A stretch of DNA of 64,000 bases, taken from positions 10,440,501 through 10,504,500 of the forward strand of contig CM027377.1 of assembly GCA_015680905.1 (NCBI GenBank), given 5' to 3'. Of the stretch, positions 1-12,284 are shown in pieces. The position numbers and the translations under genes were made by a program. Every line of letters starts with the position of its first letter. Within the stretch, counting starts at the first letter, position 1. Below the pieces are notes generated by a model. That model was not told where the DNA came from. It saw only the letters and a program-made list of their open reading frames with translations, and did not search any database. This DNA is from Coptis chinensis. Lineage: Eukaryota > Streptophyta > Magnoliopsida > Ranunculales > Ranunculaceae.

Positions 1-1904
1 CAAATTAGGAGAAAAAAATTGTTGATAAAAAAGCTAGAGAAACAAGCTGCGAGAAAAACACTAAATAGGAACTAAAAGTCCAAATTCTTGAACTTCCAAG
101 TATCCCATATTCTCGAGTTCTTCAATTTACAACTATTGTGTTGATTTCAAAAGTTTTCTTTCTACAAGTTTTCTTTCTCTACCTTCCCAGTATGTGTTGA
201 TTTCAAAAGTCTTCTTTCTTTTGATTTGTGTTTACCATAAAGTTTGGAGTGTTAAGGAAGAAGGTAATGCAGGTCTAACATTAGTACGTTTGACTGTGAC
301 TTCTGAGATTGACAAACCATACATTTTATGTATATATATATCAACCCCTAACTGTTTACCAACTCAATCTAATTCCTCATCTAGGGAGAAGGTTAAGTTA
401 TTTATTTTAGTTGTCACTATCTATATACTATACACATATTTTAGTATGTTTCATAAGAACGTTAGTAAGTGGATCTAAAGCTTTAAACCTTACATATATA
501 GTTTTGGAGCTTTGAACTTCTCTTTCATATGAGCAATTCTTTATCAATAAAAATTTTCAAGTAACTATTTTCACTCACCTAATCCTCATCTACTAGCTGT
601 ATTTTATATAATATGTTTAAGACTTATATTTTCTTTTTATGTTGTTATTAGCATGCCCCATCCATGCTAACAGATAAACTTCTTTTGACATAATAATAAG
701 ATTTCAGTGCATCCTAAAGATGTAAATGTAGTTACTTATTGATGGATCTGATAACCAAGTGTTTTTTTTTTTTCCATATTCTATATTGTTTTTATTTGTT
801 TCAATATGTGGTTGTTATTTTTTATTCTTCACTCTTAATTTCCTAAGAACATTTCTAGACCAATTCGTGCATGAGTAGACATCAATGATTCTATCCATAA
901 TATCTTTAGAAGTTGAAGTAATCCAAACTTACTTTCATGGTTGTTATTTGGTTATATTTGCATAATCTGATAAGTTCATGGTCGTTGTTTAAATTTTGAA
1001 TGAGGTTCTTGGTATTAGTAGTGTACTCAAGTGGGAATTAATTACTTTGTACATGTTTAAGGTTTGTGTGTTAGTAGTTTGCATGCCGATGGTATTTTGG
1101 AGTAGATAAATTTCTCAGGGGAGTGTCGATTAGTATTTTGCCCATAAATAGGAGATTCTTACATGGAAACACAAATAGGAGATTCTTCAACAGAAGGTGA
1201 GTTAGTAGACTAAATGAGGTTTTCTTATTTTTAGGGTATGTTTTGCTGAATATATAATAATATTATTAATAATATTAATAATAATAATAATCATCATCAT
1301 CATCATAAATAAACCTTGCAAATCTAATACGATATAACTGAGTTAGATTGTGTTTTGTGAAGTTATTGGACTATATATTCAAAACTTGAAACTGTACTTC
1401 TAAATTTTTTGGTCGCACTAATTTTATTGTGTACATATGTCTATGTTGGAATATTTGTGCCGTTCAGACTACCATTCTTCAAATGCATACTTAAAGTAAA
1501 ATGATGTAAACCTACATTATAATATAGATACTTAAGGGAAACCAAAAGGTTTCATGATCATGTATCATAATAGTTGAGTAATATGCTCATATGGATTTAT
1601 TTTCTTAAAATTGAAGTTCAAGCACACAACACAATTCATATTTGATATTTCTTAAATTTTGTGGGAGTCGATTTCCCTGATTTTTCGGTTCACAAGTTAA
1701 TGTTTAATGTATCTTAAAGTTAAAGCAATGGGTATTAGTTTTTAAATGATTAGATGCGTTTGATTAATTTTCTAATCTGATTGTTTTGTATGTTCTTAGA
1801 TTAACGTGTGCTATTAATCTAATATAATGCTAATTTTATTTCACATGCGTTGTTTTACTATATTTTTGTTAGCCTTAAACTATTTCATTGATACTTTCGT
1901 CCCA
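1..1904. other. AT-rich intergenic DNA, no gene recognised
   Basis: No reading frame here looks like a known protein. The longest frames are AT-driven. A simple repeat of TAA/ATA and ATC triplets lies at about 1257-1306. This may be the body of the Helitron-like element whose 3' end is proposed at 5167, but no 5' end could be identified. Confidence 0.5.
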
Positions 1905-2196
1905 CTTACAATTACAAAAGGAAGGATTTCTTAGCACTTGGTTTCTTTTGCAACAAATTGAAAATGAAGAATCTAAAAAAGCATCACATTATGGGTATGA
2001 ATTTGAAGGTCTTGGTTCTCCAAGTCATGGCTCAGTCCTTAAGGTTGGACGACTCATTGATTCTTATCTAGCGAAATTTACCGATCGATCCATATCTAGA
2101 TCTCACGGAAATTCATTGTTATCATTGAAATCTTGCTTGACTATGCCCAAGTTATTTATGATGGACTCTACAGGCGGTGATATATTTTTAATGCAA
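1905..2196 (+). pseudogene. NPH3-domain protein fragment (BTB/NPH3 family), broken
   Basis: The translation reads GYEFEGLGSPSHGSVLKVGR then LIDSYLAKF. After a frame change between about 2092 and 2106 it reads KFIVIIEILLDYAQVIYDGL followed by YRR and a stop. This is the conserved part of the plant NPH3 domain, whose family pattern is KVGRLIDSYLAE...KFIA..E.LPDYAR..DDGLYRAIDIYL. NPH3 proteins are CUL3 substrate adaptors in phototropin and auxin signalling. Only about 95 codons remain, with no BTB domain and no C-terminus. The frameshift plus the in-frame TGA where the family has Ala mark it as a dead fragment. It lies upstream of a 55-bp repeat array and a Helitron-like 3' end, so capture by a Helitron is possible but unproven. 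Confidence 0.75.
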
Positions 2197-2689
2197 CTTA
2201 TCCAACTTTTTTGTTTTGTTAGTGTTGCGATCACGAATTCATTTATAATATAGAGTGATGTTGTGATTCAAGATTAATTGACTCTTTTTATGCTTTACTT
2301 CACTTTAATTTGTGATGGGGTTCTAATTAATAGATTTCTTTCAGTATAACAAAATTGAAATTTTTTATCCAAAGGCTTTTGAAATTTTCATGTTTTTAAG
2401 AGTGATTTTGTTTTGTAATTGCACTATTAGTAAATTAAGTATTTATTTGCCTTCTACCATAGACCACATTCCACATTTGTCTCTGATGGTTTGTAAATAT
2501 TAAACTATGAAGAGGAGTACCTGAGTTTTTTGGAAAAAAGGTCATTGAATCAATACACATATCAGTGCTTATGCTTTTTACGTGCTAACATGAATTAGCA
2601 AACGATGAACATTCTTATTATCTGCTTTGAGGACTGTATATAATGATAAATATAAGTTGGTATTACACACCAACTTTGATAATTATTAG
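2197..2689. other. AT-rich spacer, nothing recognised
   Basis: AT-rich sequence between the NPH3 fragment and the tandem array. I see no coding pattern, RNA gene or clear repeat. Confidence 0.4.
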
Positions 2690-4815
2690 GAAATTAGAAA
2701 CTGGACACAAATGCATTAAACCAACCCCAAAAAATAATTAACGGGAAATAGGATAATAATGAGAAATCGCAAGTTGGATGCAACAACATTGAACTAACCT
2801 TAAAGAATAATTAAAAAGAAATCAAAAAATGGATGCAACACTGCATTGAACTAACTCAGAATAATTAACGGGAAATAGGAAAATGGATGCAACACTGAAT
2901 TGAACAAACCTCAAAAAAAAATTAATGGGTAACCGGAAAATGGATGTGAGTGCATCGAACTACCCTCAAAGAATAATTAACGGGTAATTGGAAATAGGAG
3001 ACTGGATGTAAATGCATCGAACTAATTTCAAAGAGTTATTAATGCAAAATTGGAAAATTGGATGCAAATCCATTGAACCAGCCAATGTAAAAGAATATTA
3101 ATGGGAAGAAATCGGAAACTTGATGCAAATGCATTGAAGAAATCTCAAAGAATAGTTAATGGGAAATCGGAAATTGGATGCCACATTGCATTGAACTGAC
3201 CTAAAATAATAATTAACGGGAAATCGAAAATCTGATGCAAATGCATTGAACTAACCTTAAAGAATAATTAATGGAAAATTGGAAACTGGATGCAAATGTA
3301 TTGAACTAACGCCAAAGAAAAGTTAACGAGAAATAAAAAACTGGATAAAAATGCATTGAACTAACCTCGAAGAATAATTAACGAGAAATCAAAAACTAGA
3401 TGCAACTGCATAAACTAACCTTAAATAAATAATTAACAGGAAATAAAAAATTGGATGCAAATGCATCAAACTATCCTCAAAGAATAATTGACGTGAAAAT
3501 GGAAACTGGATCCAAATGAATTTAACTAACCTCAATGAATAATTAACGAAAAATTAGAAAATGGATGCAACTGCACTGAACCAAAAAATAATTAACATGA
3601 CATCGGAAACTGAATGCAAATCCAGCTAACTAACCTCAAAGAATAATTAATGAAAAATCGGAAACCGGATGCAAATGCATCGACTAACCTCAAAGAATAA
3701 TTAACAGGAAATCAGAAACTTGATACAAATGCATTGAGCTAACCTCAAAAAATAATTAGTGGGATGAAAATTGAAAAATGGATGCAAATGTAATGAACTA
3801 ACCTCAAAGAATAATTAACGGTAAATCGAAACCCAATGCAACACTTTGAATGAACTAACCTCATAGAATAATTAACGGAAATCGAAAACTAGATGTAACA
3901 CTGCAATGAACTAACCTCAAAGAATAATTAACAGGAAACCAGGAACTGGATACAAGTGCATTGAACTAATTAACATAAAAGAATAATTGACAGACAATCG
4001 GAAACTGGATGCAAATGCATTCAACAAACCTCAAAGAATAATTAATGGGAACTCGGAAACTGGATACAAATGCATCAAACTAACCTCAAAGAATAATTAA
4101 CGGGTAATCGGAAACAACATGAAACTGCATCAAACTAACCCCAAAGAAAAATTAATAGAAATCGAAAAGTGGATGCAACTGCATCAAACTAACCTCAAAG
4201 AATAATTAACGGAAAATTGAAAACTAGATGCAATTGCAAGGAACTAACTTTAAAGAATAAATCAGAAACTGGATGCAAATGAATGGAACTAACCTTAATG
4301 AATAATTAACGACAAATCGGAAACAGGATGCCAATGCATGGAACTAATCTTAAAGAATCATTCATGTGTAATCGAAAACTAGATGCGAATGCATCAAACT
4401 AACGTCAAAGAATAATTAACTGGAAATCGAAAGCTAGATGCAAATACATTGAACTAACCTAAAAAATAATTAACGAGAAATCGAAAACTGGATGTAAATG
4501 CATTGAACTAATTAAACTCAAATGATAATTAACTTGAAATAGGAAACTGAATGCAAATGTATTGATCTAACCTCATAGAGTTATTAACGTGCAATAAAAA
4601 ACTAAGTGCAAATTCATGGAACTAATCTCAAAGAATAATTAACAAAAATTGAAAAACCATAAATCAGAAACTGGATGTAATTGCATTGAACTAACCTCAA
4701 AGATGAATTAACAGAAAATCAAAAACTGGATACTAATGCAATGAACTGATTTCAAAAAATATTTAACGGAAAATCAGAAATTAAATGCTAATGCATTGAA
4801 CAAATCTCAAAACAT
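2690..4815. repeat. Minisatellite array, 55-bp unit, about 38 copies
   Basis: A head-to-tail array with a unit close to GAAACTGGATGCAAATGCAT + TGAACTAACCTCAAAGAATA + ATTAACGGGAAATCG (55 bp). Copies differ by substitutions and small indels, so the array is old or turns over slowly. The span divided by the unit gives about 38 copies. Most units contain the palindrome ATGCAT. There is no open frame through it. It could be an internal Helitron array or a local minisatellite. Confidence 0.9.
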
Positions 4816-4983
4816 CATTGTTTTATGTGTAGTGGAAATGTCTCGACAAGTATATGATTGGGAATGACTTGCTATTCAAGTATATTCAATATAAATTTCG
4901 TCTCATTGGACATTCTCACAAAATTTTTATCAAACTTCTATTATTAAACAACAAAAATAACTCGAAGGGTTTTTATAAAAGTG

Positions 4984-5014
<31 letters not shown>

Positions 5015-5130
5015 TTCTGGAGTGTGGTTTTCAAGTTGCAAGAAATTAGGATGAGTGACCAATGTAATATTCATATCTCATAAATAGATCTATCTACATA
5101 GTTCAAATATTTTTTAGAATAATTTAATAT
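4816..5130. other. Spacer with (ATT)n microsatellite
   Basis: Short AT-rich spacer after the array, with an ATT-type microsatellite at about 4987-5014. No gene is visible. Confidence 0.5.
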
Positions 5131-5167
5131 AACGGCACCCGTTCGTAGGACGGGTTCGAAAGTTAGT
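5131..5167 (+). mobile_element. Helitron-like 3' terminus
   Basis: A short hairpin, ACCCGT (5137-5142) pairing with ACGGGT (5150-5155), is followed 8 bases later by TTAGT. Plant Helitrons end with a GC-rich hairpin 10-12 bases before CTRR, usually CTAGT. A closely related sequence at 45010-45093 ends in canonical CTAGT. The element body would lie to the left, but no 5' TC end was found. Confidence 0.45.
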
Positions 5168-6322
5168 CTTCAATAATAGCAGTCCCTTTTCAAGCTCATT
5201 GAGGATGTCCACGTCAGCAGGGGGATTACGACAACTTAGGAGAAAAAAAACTGTAATCTAAAAAAAATAATATATAACTACGTGCTATCTCCCAAAGAGA
5301 GTCCTAATCTAAATCATACACTTTAAATAGATGTTTCTTAATGAATCGAATAAATCGTTACTGCCTCTTGCATTTCCAATTGTGATTGCTCTTCCTGTTT
5401 TTGGATCGGAAGTCCTCAACAAACTGAGCAGCTTCACATAACGATGGGCGACATTAACTCTTTCTAAGCCCGACTTCGAAGTTATCTCTGTGAAACATCC
5501 TCTGCACAAGATTGTTTCAACGTCAAATCCTTACTTCAAGTAACATCAGTACTAACGGACTACTCCTAGAATCGTAGATGTACACCAACAAGTGAACCTA
5601 AGCAGCAACAAAGCATTTGAAAGTTGATCTAATCAATCTTCCGAGATATACTGAAGGCCTTTGTTATAACCTTAAGAGTACGTGCTTCCAAACAACAATA
5701 TATTTGATTTTCATCAGGCACTATATAATATATTTTTTTTGAGTTAAATTCTTTTTGATTATTAGTTATCAAGTTATTCTTTTTATTGATCCTGAAGAAA
5801 CCAAGAATATGTATATTGCAATTTTATTTTATGGAAACTCATTGTCTCCACAGACCACAATACACCAAGCGTGTTCTCACCTACTTGCCAAAACATCATA
5901 CAGTCAAACATGGAGCTCTGTGTGGTGTTACCACATCGATCGGTGGTGGACCACTTGTGAGAAATCTACATGGTCTTGGACTCACAAGTAAGGTAATGGT
6001 GTTGGTGGGACGACAAACTCTTGAGTCCGTGTAATGTGGGTCGAGTAGTAATCTTCATAGCCGGGGAAACTAAGTGGATCGGTCTTTGGTGATTTGGGAT
6101 TGTATTAGTTGGGTCATGCATTGATGAGCGGTGGCATAGGATGTTATCTCTTCTACAACCGCCACTAGGTTTTAGCTTGCACCAACAAATAGCTCCCCTC
6201 AAACTCATGTTAGTTCACAATACATACGCCAGCTCGCTCAGATGACTATGGAAGTATCAAGTATAAGGCATACACTGTTGTTTGAAGCACTTTTAGGGAC
6301 CAAAAAACTATATATATTAATA
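5168..6322. other. No recognised gene
   Basis: Unique-looking sequence with several short frames (for example 5309-5509 on the minus strand and 5755-6034 on the plus strand). None matches a family I recognise and none has supporting splice or promoter context. Confidence 0.4.
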
Positions 6323-6426
6323 TCTCTGCAAAACCTTTCACGAAAAGTTGTTGCTGCTCCAACTGCTATTGCAGCCACTGAGGATTTCTTCTCAAGCAAC
6401 TTGGTGTTGCTAAGACTATAATTTGA
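6323..6426 (-). pseudogene. Exon fragment shared with 11656-11761, unidentified gene
   Basis: This 104-bp block is nearly the same as 11656-11761. Read on the minus strand it gives SNYSLSNTKLLEKKSSVAAI then AVGAATTFREKVLQRY and a stop, and the frame is open in both copies. I do not recognise the family. Homology to the other copy stops at 6426, just upstream of the LINE fragment, so a LINE insertion may have cut it. Confidence 0.5.
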
Positions 6427-6539
6427 AGAAATCTATGGTCACACACACTCTCATGCAGCACGAGTCACTAAAGCTTACAAAACAGTTGCAACTCATACAA
6501 ATGCAGAGAATCCTGAAGAAATAGAGTTTAGTACTGAGA

Positions 6540-9490
6540 AGAGAGTGAAATACAAGCATTGGCAAAAGGTTTCTTATGATGGAGCCTATGAGACAGAAAC
6601 GGGCAGAGGAGTAGTAGCAGCTGTATGCAAACGGCAAGACAGAAGTACATTTGGTGCAGTTTATAGTAAGTTCAAGTGCCAAAATGCTATGCAAGCAGAA
6701 TGTAAATGTGTTACTTCTTGCTCAGAGACTACAACTGTCACACCCCAAATTTCCAAAAAATCTAAAATAGGGAATTTTCTAGGATATAAATATCTCAATT
6801 GTCACCCTATTCAATCATCTGAAAACTCAAGATGAAACGAAACCCTAATAACCCATTTTTTCCAAAATTAACTCACAGTATAAAAACCACTTACATTTCA
6901 CTTATTAAATACACATATAATCACTTATTTAAATATGAGTTTTATACACTTTACCTTTAAGCCAGCACATCATCTTAGGATAGGATATTTACGTCCCTGC
7001 ATACAAAACTAACGGATCCTACCCCTCTGCAAAAACAGAGTTAGACATCACAATAAAAAGATTTAGCTCAACCAGTCAAATTTCCATTCATAATCAAAAC
7101 CTCATTTAAGACATTGAACTCTAGTTGATACCACATAGTTATCACTAAAACTAATATATAATATATAATATGGTGGCTGCACTTTTGCTCAAAGCTGCCT
7201 ATGTATCCAAATCTTTCAAGATTGGAATCAAGCCTTCGTAGTTCTTAGTCTTATTTATCTCGCATAAATATCATATATCCCTCTTGTAAACTTGTACTTG
7301 TGAGTCACAGCCATCTATGGACTTTTAATGCTCATAAAACCAAGCCTCTTATGGCATAAAACTCAAGTCATTCATGGCACATTCAATGAATACCTTAGGT
7401 CATTCTCGCCACATTCAAGGAATACCTATCATATCACTAACGGGCCATTCATGGCACATTCAATGAGTACCCTGGGTCATTCCCGCCACATTAAAGGAAT
7501 ATCCAACCCTACATTCCCGTACACTCAAGGAATACAATTAACCCGCAAGGCGAATACCTTAGTTCCTCTCTAGGGCAGTCTAAACAATCTGGTCATTCAT
7601 GCACATTCAATGAATACCCGGGTCATTCATGGCACAGTCAATGAATACCCCTTTATAACGCTAACGGGCCATTTATGACACATTCAATAAATGCCCACCT
7701 AGCATATGACATCATCAGTCATAAAATCTCATTTCTAAAACTTGAGGTGTGGAGAGATTCAAAAAGGGGTGGTAAATTTGTTTACGCATTATTGAACTTT
7801 ATTGCATATATTATTTCAGAGAACGGAAGAGTATCTTGTTTCTTGTATTATTGTTTACGCGTTATTAATATATCGATGTCTAAGTGTCATAGCGTCGTAT
7901 ATCATAAAAGATTGAAATGTCACATAGTAGTTAATACACATACACACGTATATATAGAAATGTCTTAGCTTAAAGCCCAGCACGCTTATAACCCTAGACC
8001 TATCCCAATAGAAGGTTAAACTTGGTCAACTTGTCAAAGTCAACCTGCCAAGGGTCAACCAGTCCTAAAGTCAATCTAATCAAAACCCAAAGACTAAGAA
8101 CCCAAGTCTAAAACTTAAGCCCATAAGTGAAATCTCAACATAAAACACTCAAGCCCACATATTGATTTCGGCCCAAGCCCAACAAAACAAAAAAACTTCA
8201 CTGTTCATCTTCCTCACCAACGCCACTCGCCACCACTATTAAACCACTCGGTTTTAACCCTCACAAAAAAACCTTCCAATCTCGATTCCCTCACACTTCA
8301 AAAATCGCATCCCACGCCATTAACGCTCCTGTGACAGCTTCACCATCACTCAAACACTAGCCAACCACACCGAAACTACTCAGTTTCAATCCCCAACTAA
8401 AACCCCAACAATATTGTGTAATCAAACTTGTTTTTTCCCCCACTCCTCACCATCGTGTTTTTACGGCCATTAATGCTCTGTCAGAGCTTCACAGCCCTCA
8501 AACAACAATCATTCACTACCCATCATTCCCCGACAACCCACGAATCCTAATCCAACCCAAAACAACAACCATATAAGTTCAATCCCACAACAAAAATAGT
8601 TCAAACCAAATCCAGGATGATTTCTGTTGTTGGGCTTACGCCACCATTAACAGCCCATAAAGCTTTACCAATTCAATTTCATAGTCTCGCAAATCAATAT
8701 GTTAACATGTTTATCAATTTGATGAGGAAAAAAACGAGGAAGAATATCTTGGAACAAAAATACTGAGTGGAAAACTAGGTTTTTCCTTCATACCCGTAAA
8801 ACTGTAAAACTCTAGGTTAGGTGAAATAGAAACAATATAATATAACTACTCACCCATAATTAGCTCCGACTATCAGCTATCTATCAGAAAAACCTTCCTT
8901 TTCCTCTCTCACCCAGTAAAACTCTTTTTTTTTTTCTCTATATAAAACTCTCTGTATTTTAAAAAACTCCGTGTGAACTCCTTTTTGTTTTTCAAATCCC
9001 CCTAAAAACAAGGAAGGAAGGTTTATCTTTTAACCTTACTGGGTTTCCTATCCTTACTAATATCTATCATATTTTTGTTTTTATCTATTATTATTATTAT
9101 TATTATTATGGTACTAGGAAAAGTAAAAGAAAAACACGGGATGTTATAACAACTTTCAAATCTGGTGGTACTCGGTGATAACCAAAGATTAATGAAAGCT
9201 CTTGCAGCAAATGATAACAGTTTTCTATGGAGTTCTGAAGACAATTACAATGAGATTCAAGCAACAATGACGGATTATCATGCAATAAACACCTCCTTAC
9301 AGGTTCATTTCTTTTCAATAGCTAGAAATTGTAATAAAGATGCGAATCAGGTAGCTAAATGGGCCAAACAAGTATGCTGGGATTAGCCCTCAACCTGATT
9401 GGCTGCATGACAATGTAGAACTTCTGGTCAAAGTTTAAGTATTAAGGAAAGTTTTCTAACGACAAATAATAATAATAATAATAATAATAA
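6540..9490 (+). mobile_element. 5'-truncated LINE (L1-type), RNase H end, split by a solo LTR
   Basis: The first part (6540-6735) reads WQKVSYDGAYETETGRGVVA...KCQNAMQAECK, the N-terminal half of the RNase H domain that ends many plant LINE ORF2 proteins. The second part (about 9149-9386) reads DNQRLMKALAANDNS...ARNCNKDANQVAKWAKQVCWD, its C-terminal half, which has the usual N.DAN.VA pattern. A 2.4 kb LTR sits between them. A tail of (AAT)n at about 9465-9492 fits a LINE 3' end. The reverse transcriptase is missing, so this is a 5'-truncated copy. The left boundary is uncertain and may be at 6427. Confidence 0.7.
6736..9148 (-). mobile_element. Solo LTR of a Ty3/gypsy family, long form (2.4 kb)
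   Basis: The block starts TGTCACACCCC, ends ...GTTATA and is flanked by the 5-bp duplication ACAAC (6731-6735 and 9149-9153). The ends match the LTRs at 22666-23228 and 25620-26205, whose gag reads on the minus strand, so this copy is oriented the same way. Between about 7027 and 8855 it carries roughly 1.8 kb that the other copies lack. That extra part includes a tandem motif around GGCACATTCAATGAATACC (7370-7690) and a pyrimidine-rich stretch. An (ATT)n tract is at 9085-9109. No internal region is present. It is a solo-LTR fossil. Confidence 0.85.
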
Positions 9491-10035
9491 AGAAAAAGAA
9501 GAGATAATCGTTAATTAGACTTTGATCTTCCTAAATGTGAGCCAACCAGGTTGACTAAGATGTGGCGTTAGTCTATCTCCTATTTTCTTCTAATACCCAA
9601 ACTACAACGTCACTTCCATCAGTTGGACCACCATTTCGATGGGGAGTCCATTACCCCAATTAAAGTGGCAATTATTTTGCATGGATTGAATCGAACATTC
9701 ATCTTTGGTTTTTAATTAATTTAGTTGGAGTCTAGATGAGTGGGACTGTTAGAGGACAAAAACTTACTCGAACTCATGTTAACATTATATTCACCACTTG
9801 GAATCAAATATGAGGTTATGCAATATCAAATTATCAAAATCGATTACCTCACTGTTTCCCCATGGGAATGTTCCAAGGCCTAGAAGCATTTTGGGTGCCT
9901 TAAAAAGGTTAGAAAAAGATAAATATGTCTTTTCATTGGACACACAGATCTTGACATGTGTACGCCATTTTTAATTACAAAAATAAACACTCATATGTGT
10001 GGCACGTTAAGGGTAGTCTGGATATTAGAAGAAAA
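9491..10035. other. No recognised gene
   Basis: AT-rich spacer between the LINE tail and the reverse-strand Helitron end. Nothing recognised. Confidence 0.4.
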
Positions 10036-10064
10036 CTAGATAATTTGCCCGGCATTGGCCGGGC
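10036..10064 (-). mobile_element. Helitron 3' terminus on the minus strand
   Basis: Read on the minus strand, the hairpin GCCCGGC-CAAT-GCCGGGC (10047-10064) is followed by AAATTAT and then CTAGT. This is the canonical plant Helitron 3' end: a GC stem of 7 bp, a short AT spacer, CTAG and a host T. The body would extend to the right of 10064. I could not place the 5' TC end. Confidence 0.7.
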
Positions 10065-11640
10065 TTACTGCATTAATAGTTGATGATGAAAGTACTCACA
10101 TGTCTTAAAATTTGATTGAATACCATTAAATGTACGAACAAAACATGTAGTACAACTTATTTGATATCTTTCTCTATAATTTTCTTATTAGATATCAAAT
10201 GCTTGAAAAAAATGCTAGCTATCGGATTAAGACACAACCACCTCTCTAAAAGGTATACAATGGTGAGAGAGAGAGTCATCCATGAATAGATTGGATTTTC
10301 CGAAAGGAAGCATCAAAATTAGATACAATATCAGTTCAAAAGAAAAATGAATGCATAAATTAATAATAGAGAGAAATTGAAAACAACGATAATAAGAAAA
10401 AGGAAAAGGAAAAACCATACCTGATTTAGTGTAATTAAACAGAGCGACAGAACTGGTGCGTCAAGAGACCAAAAAATATAAGAGAAAACTGCGAAAAGTA
10501 TAGAAAGCAGAGTTTGATATGATTTAATAAAAATCCCAAGTTTCCAGTCAAAAAATCTTGGACCTCATAAGCAAGTGTAAATGAATCCTTAGCTTTTCAA
10601 TAGATTAGCTGATAAATTGATTATTGGAGAGTGAGAGCGATTAAGGTTTTAATAGAGACAACAAAGGGTGGAAAAACGATCATTTCACATGATTTCCGAC
10701 ATCAGTGCATATAATTAGTTTCAAGTAATGAAAAATAGCATTTTAAATAATTCGGGTCATAGATAAATGCATTTTAAGATTTTAATTCAATGCAACAAAA
10801 TACAAATATATAAACCGTGAGAGTCAAATATAGTCATAGGTAAAGTACCTTCTAACACTGAAAGGTAGAGATTCCATTTACTTAGGTTGTCTTTCAATAT
10901 AGCCCACTAATGGAACCAAAAACCAAACCCCAAAAACTATCCTTGTGTGACCTAAAAGAATTTTGAGCATAAAATTCACAAAAACTGTAAATATAGTCAT
11001 TACTCACATTTTTACACATCCATCATGGGACGACGTAAGGTCGTGCTCTCCTGAGAGCATTCTCACACAGCTAACCTGAAAAGCAGATTGCATGCCATTA
11101 GCTCAAGCACAACTGGCATGGTGCCACTGCATCATGTATTCATAGACAACTTGTCTCCCCCCTATAGGCAAACCAACGTAACCATTATATAGAAAAAGAA
11201 TGCGGAACAGGCTTCCTAGGACAATTTCTATTAATAAAAAGTTTGATGCACCAAAAATTGATATATAATAAAAATGACAGTGATGCAAACAACAATAAAA
11301 AACAGATGGTGACATCGAATGGATAAAGAGAGAGTGAAGCAAACTAAGTAACTAACAGTGTAACTGATGATGACTTGGCGAGGTAACTTTACAACCACAG
11401 GTATCCATAAGAAATAGAGAATGAGAACATCTTATAACATAAACAGTTGCAAAGAAACTAACTACATAAATACATACAGAGGTAGGTGAACAAAATTTCC
11501 TAGAAAAAACCTTTTGTACAAAGAGAGGTCTCTTCAAGGGGTGGAACCTTAACACCAGTGGCTAATCCCATCAGTAGCAGCTCAGTGCCTCATACTTCAT
11601 CGGAATTTAATGGTTAAAATTGGCTTTTGATAGCATGTTT
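10065..11640. other. Possible Helitron body, no gene recognised
   Basis: AT-rich sequence with short frames that look like noise. If the Helitron end at 10036 is real, this is its 3' part. Confidence 0.35.
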
Positions 11641-12150
11641 GCGACAATAACTATATCTCTGCAAAACCTTTCCGCGAGAAGTCATTTCTTTGCTCCGGTG
11701 CTATTGCGACCAGCGAGGATTTCTTCTCAAGCAACTTGGTGTTGCTAAGACTATAATTTGATGGAGCCGACTTACTACTTTGGTTCGCCCCAATAGGTTT
11801 AAAATTACTAATGACATCCAATGTTGATATATTCATTTTTTTCTCGCAATGGACACTGGGACTTGGACTATAACCTTCAATGTTGTTGCTTGTGCAGCAA
11901 CAGTTTTCTGCCTGCGCCTTTTTGCTGCTTCCTCCCCCATGATTGTAGCCATCACACTTGAATAAGCTTTCTGCAACAATCGATAGAGCAATAGAGCCGA
12001 CATCCGTGCCTAATCCTTGACCAAATCAAGATCACAATAGTCCAAGAACTCGCACCGATCAATAAAATTTAACGACTTATCTGGCCCATGTCGCAAGCAA
12101 AGCAATAAGTGTGCCCTCTCCAATTCAGACCGAGAGCATCCCCTCCTTAA
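11641..12150 (-). pseudogene. Host gene fragment, probably a plant TPR-type protein; broken
   Basis: On the minus strand, from about 12150, the frame reads RGCSRSELERAHLLLCLRHG, PDKSLNFIDRCEF, then after a TAG codon ARMSALLLYRLLQKAYSSVM, ATIMGEEAAKRRRQK and a stop before MNISTLDVISNF. A second segment (11656-11761) reads SNYSLSNTKLLEKKSSLVAI. The pattern SELERAHLLL..RH.PDKS plus a basic EEAA.RRR tail resembles the C-terminal part of a conserved plant TPR/DnaJ-related protein, but that is from memory and uncertain. The two in-frame stops show it is not functional. It lies on the same strand as the Helitron end at 10036, so Helitron capture is plausible. Part of it recurs at 6323-6426. Confidence 0.55.
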
Positions 12151-12284
12151 TCCAATTAATCCAAACTAAGCAGCTAGTTCTAAAAGCTTATACCACAAAA
12201 CAAAGAAAAAAAATAATGAAATAGTTATACATGTGCAAGCTCCAATTTCACATTGCCTCTTCTCATATGCTACAAACACACCCT

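Noticed and set aside
2690-4815. CRISPR-like array
   Set aside because: Units are contiguous without unique spacers, in plant DNA; it is a minisatellite.
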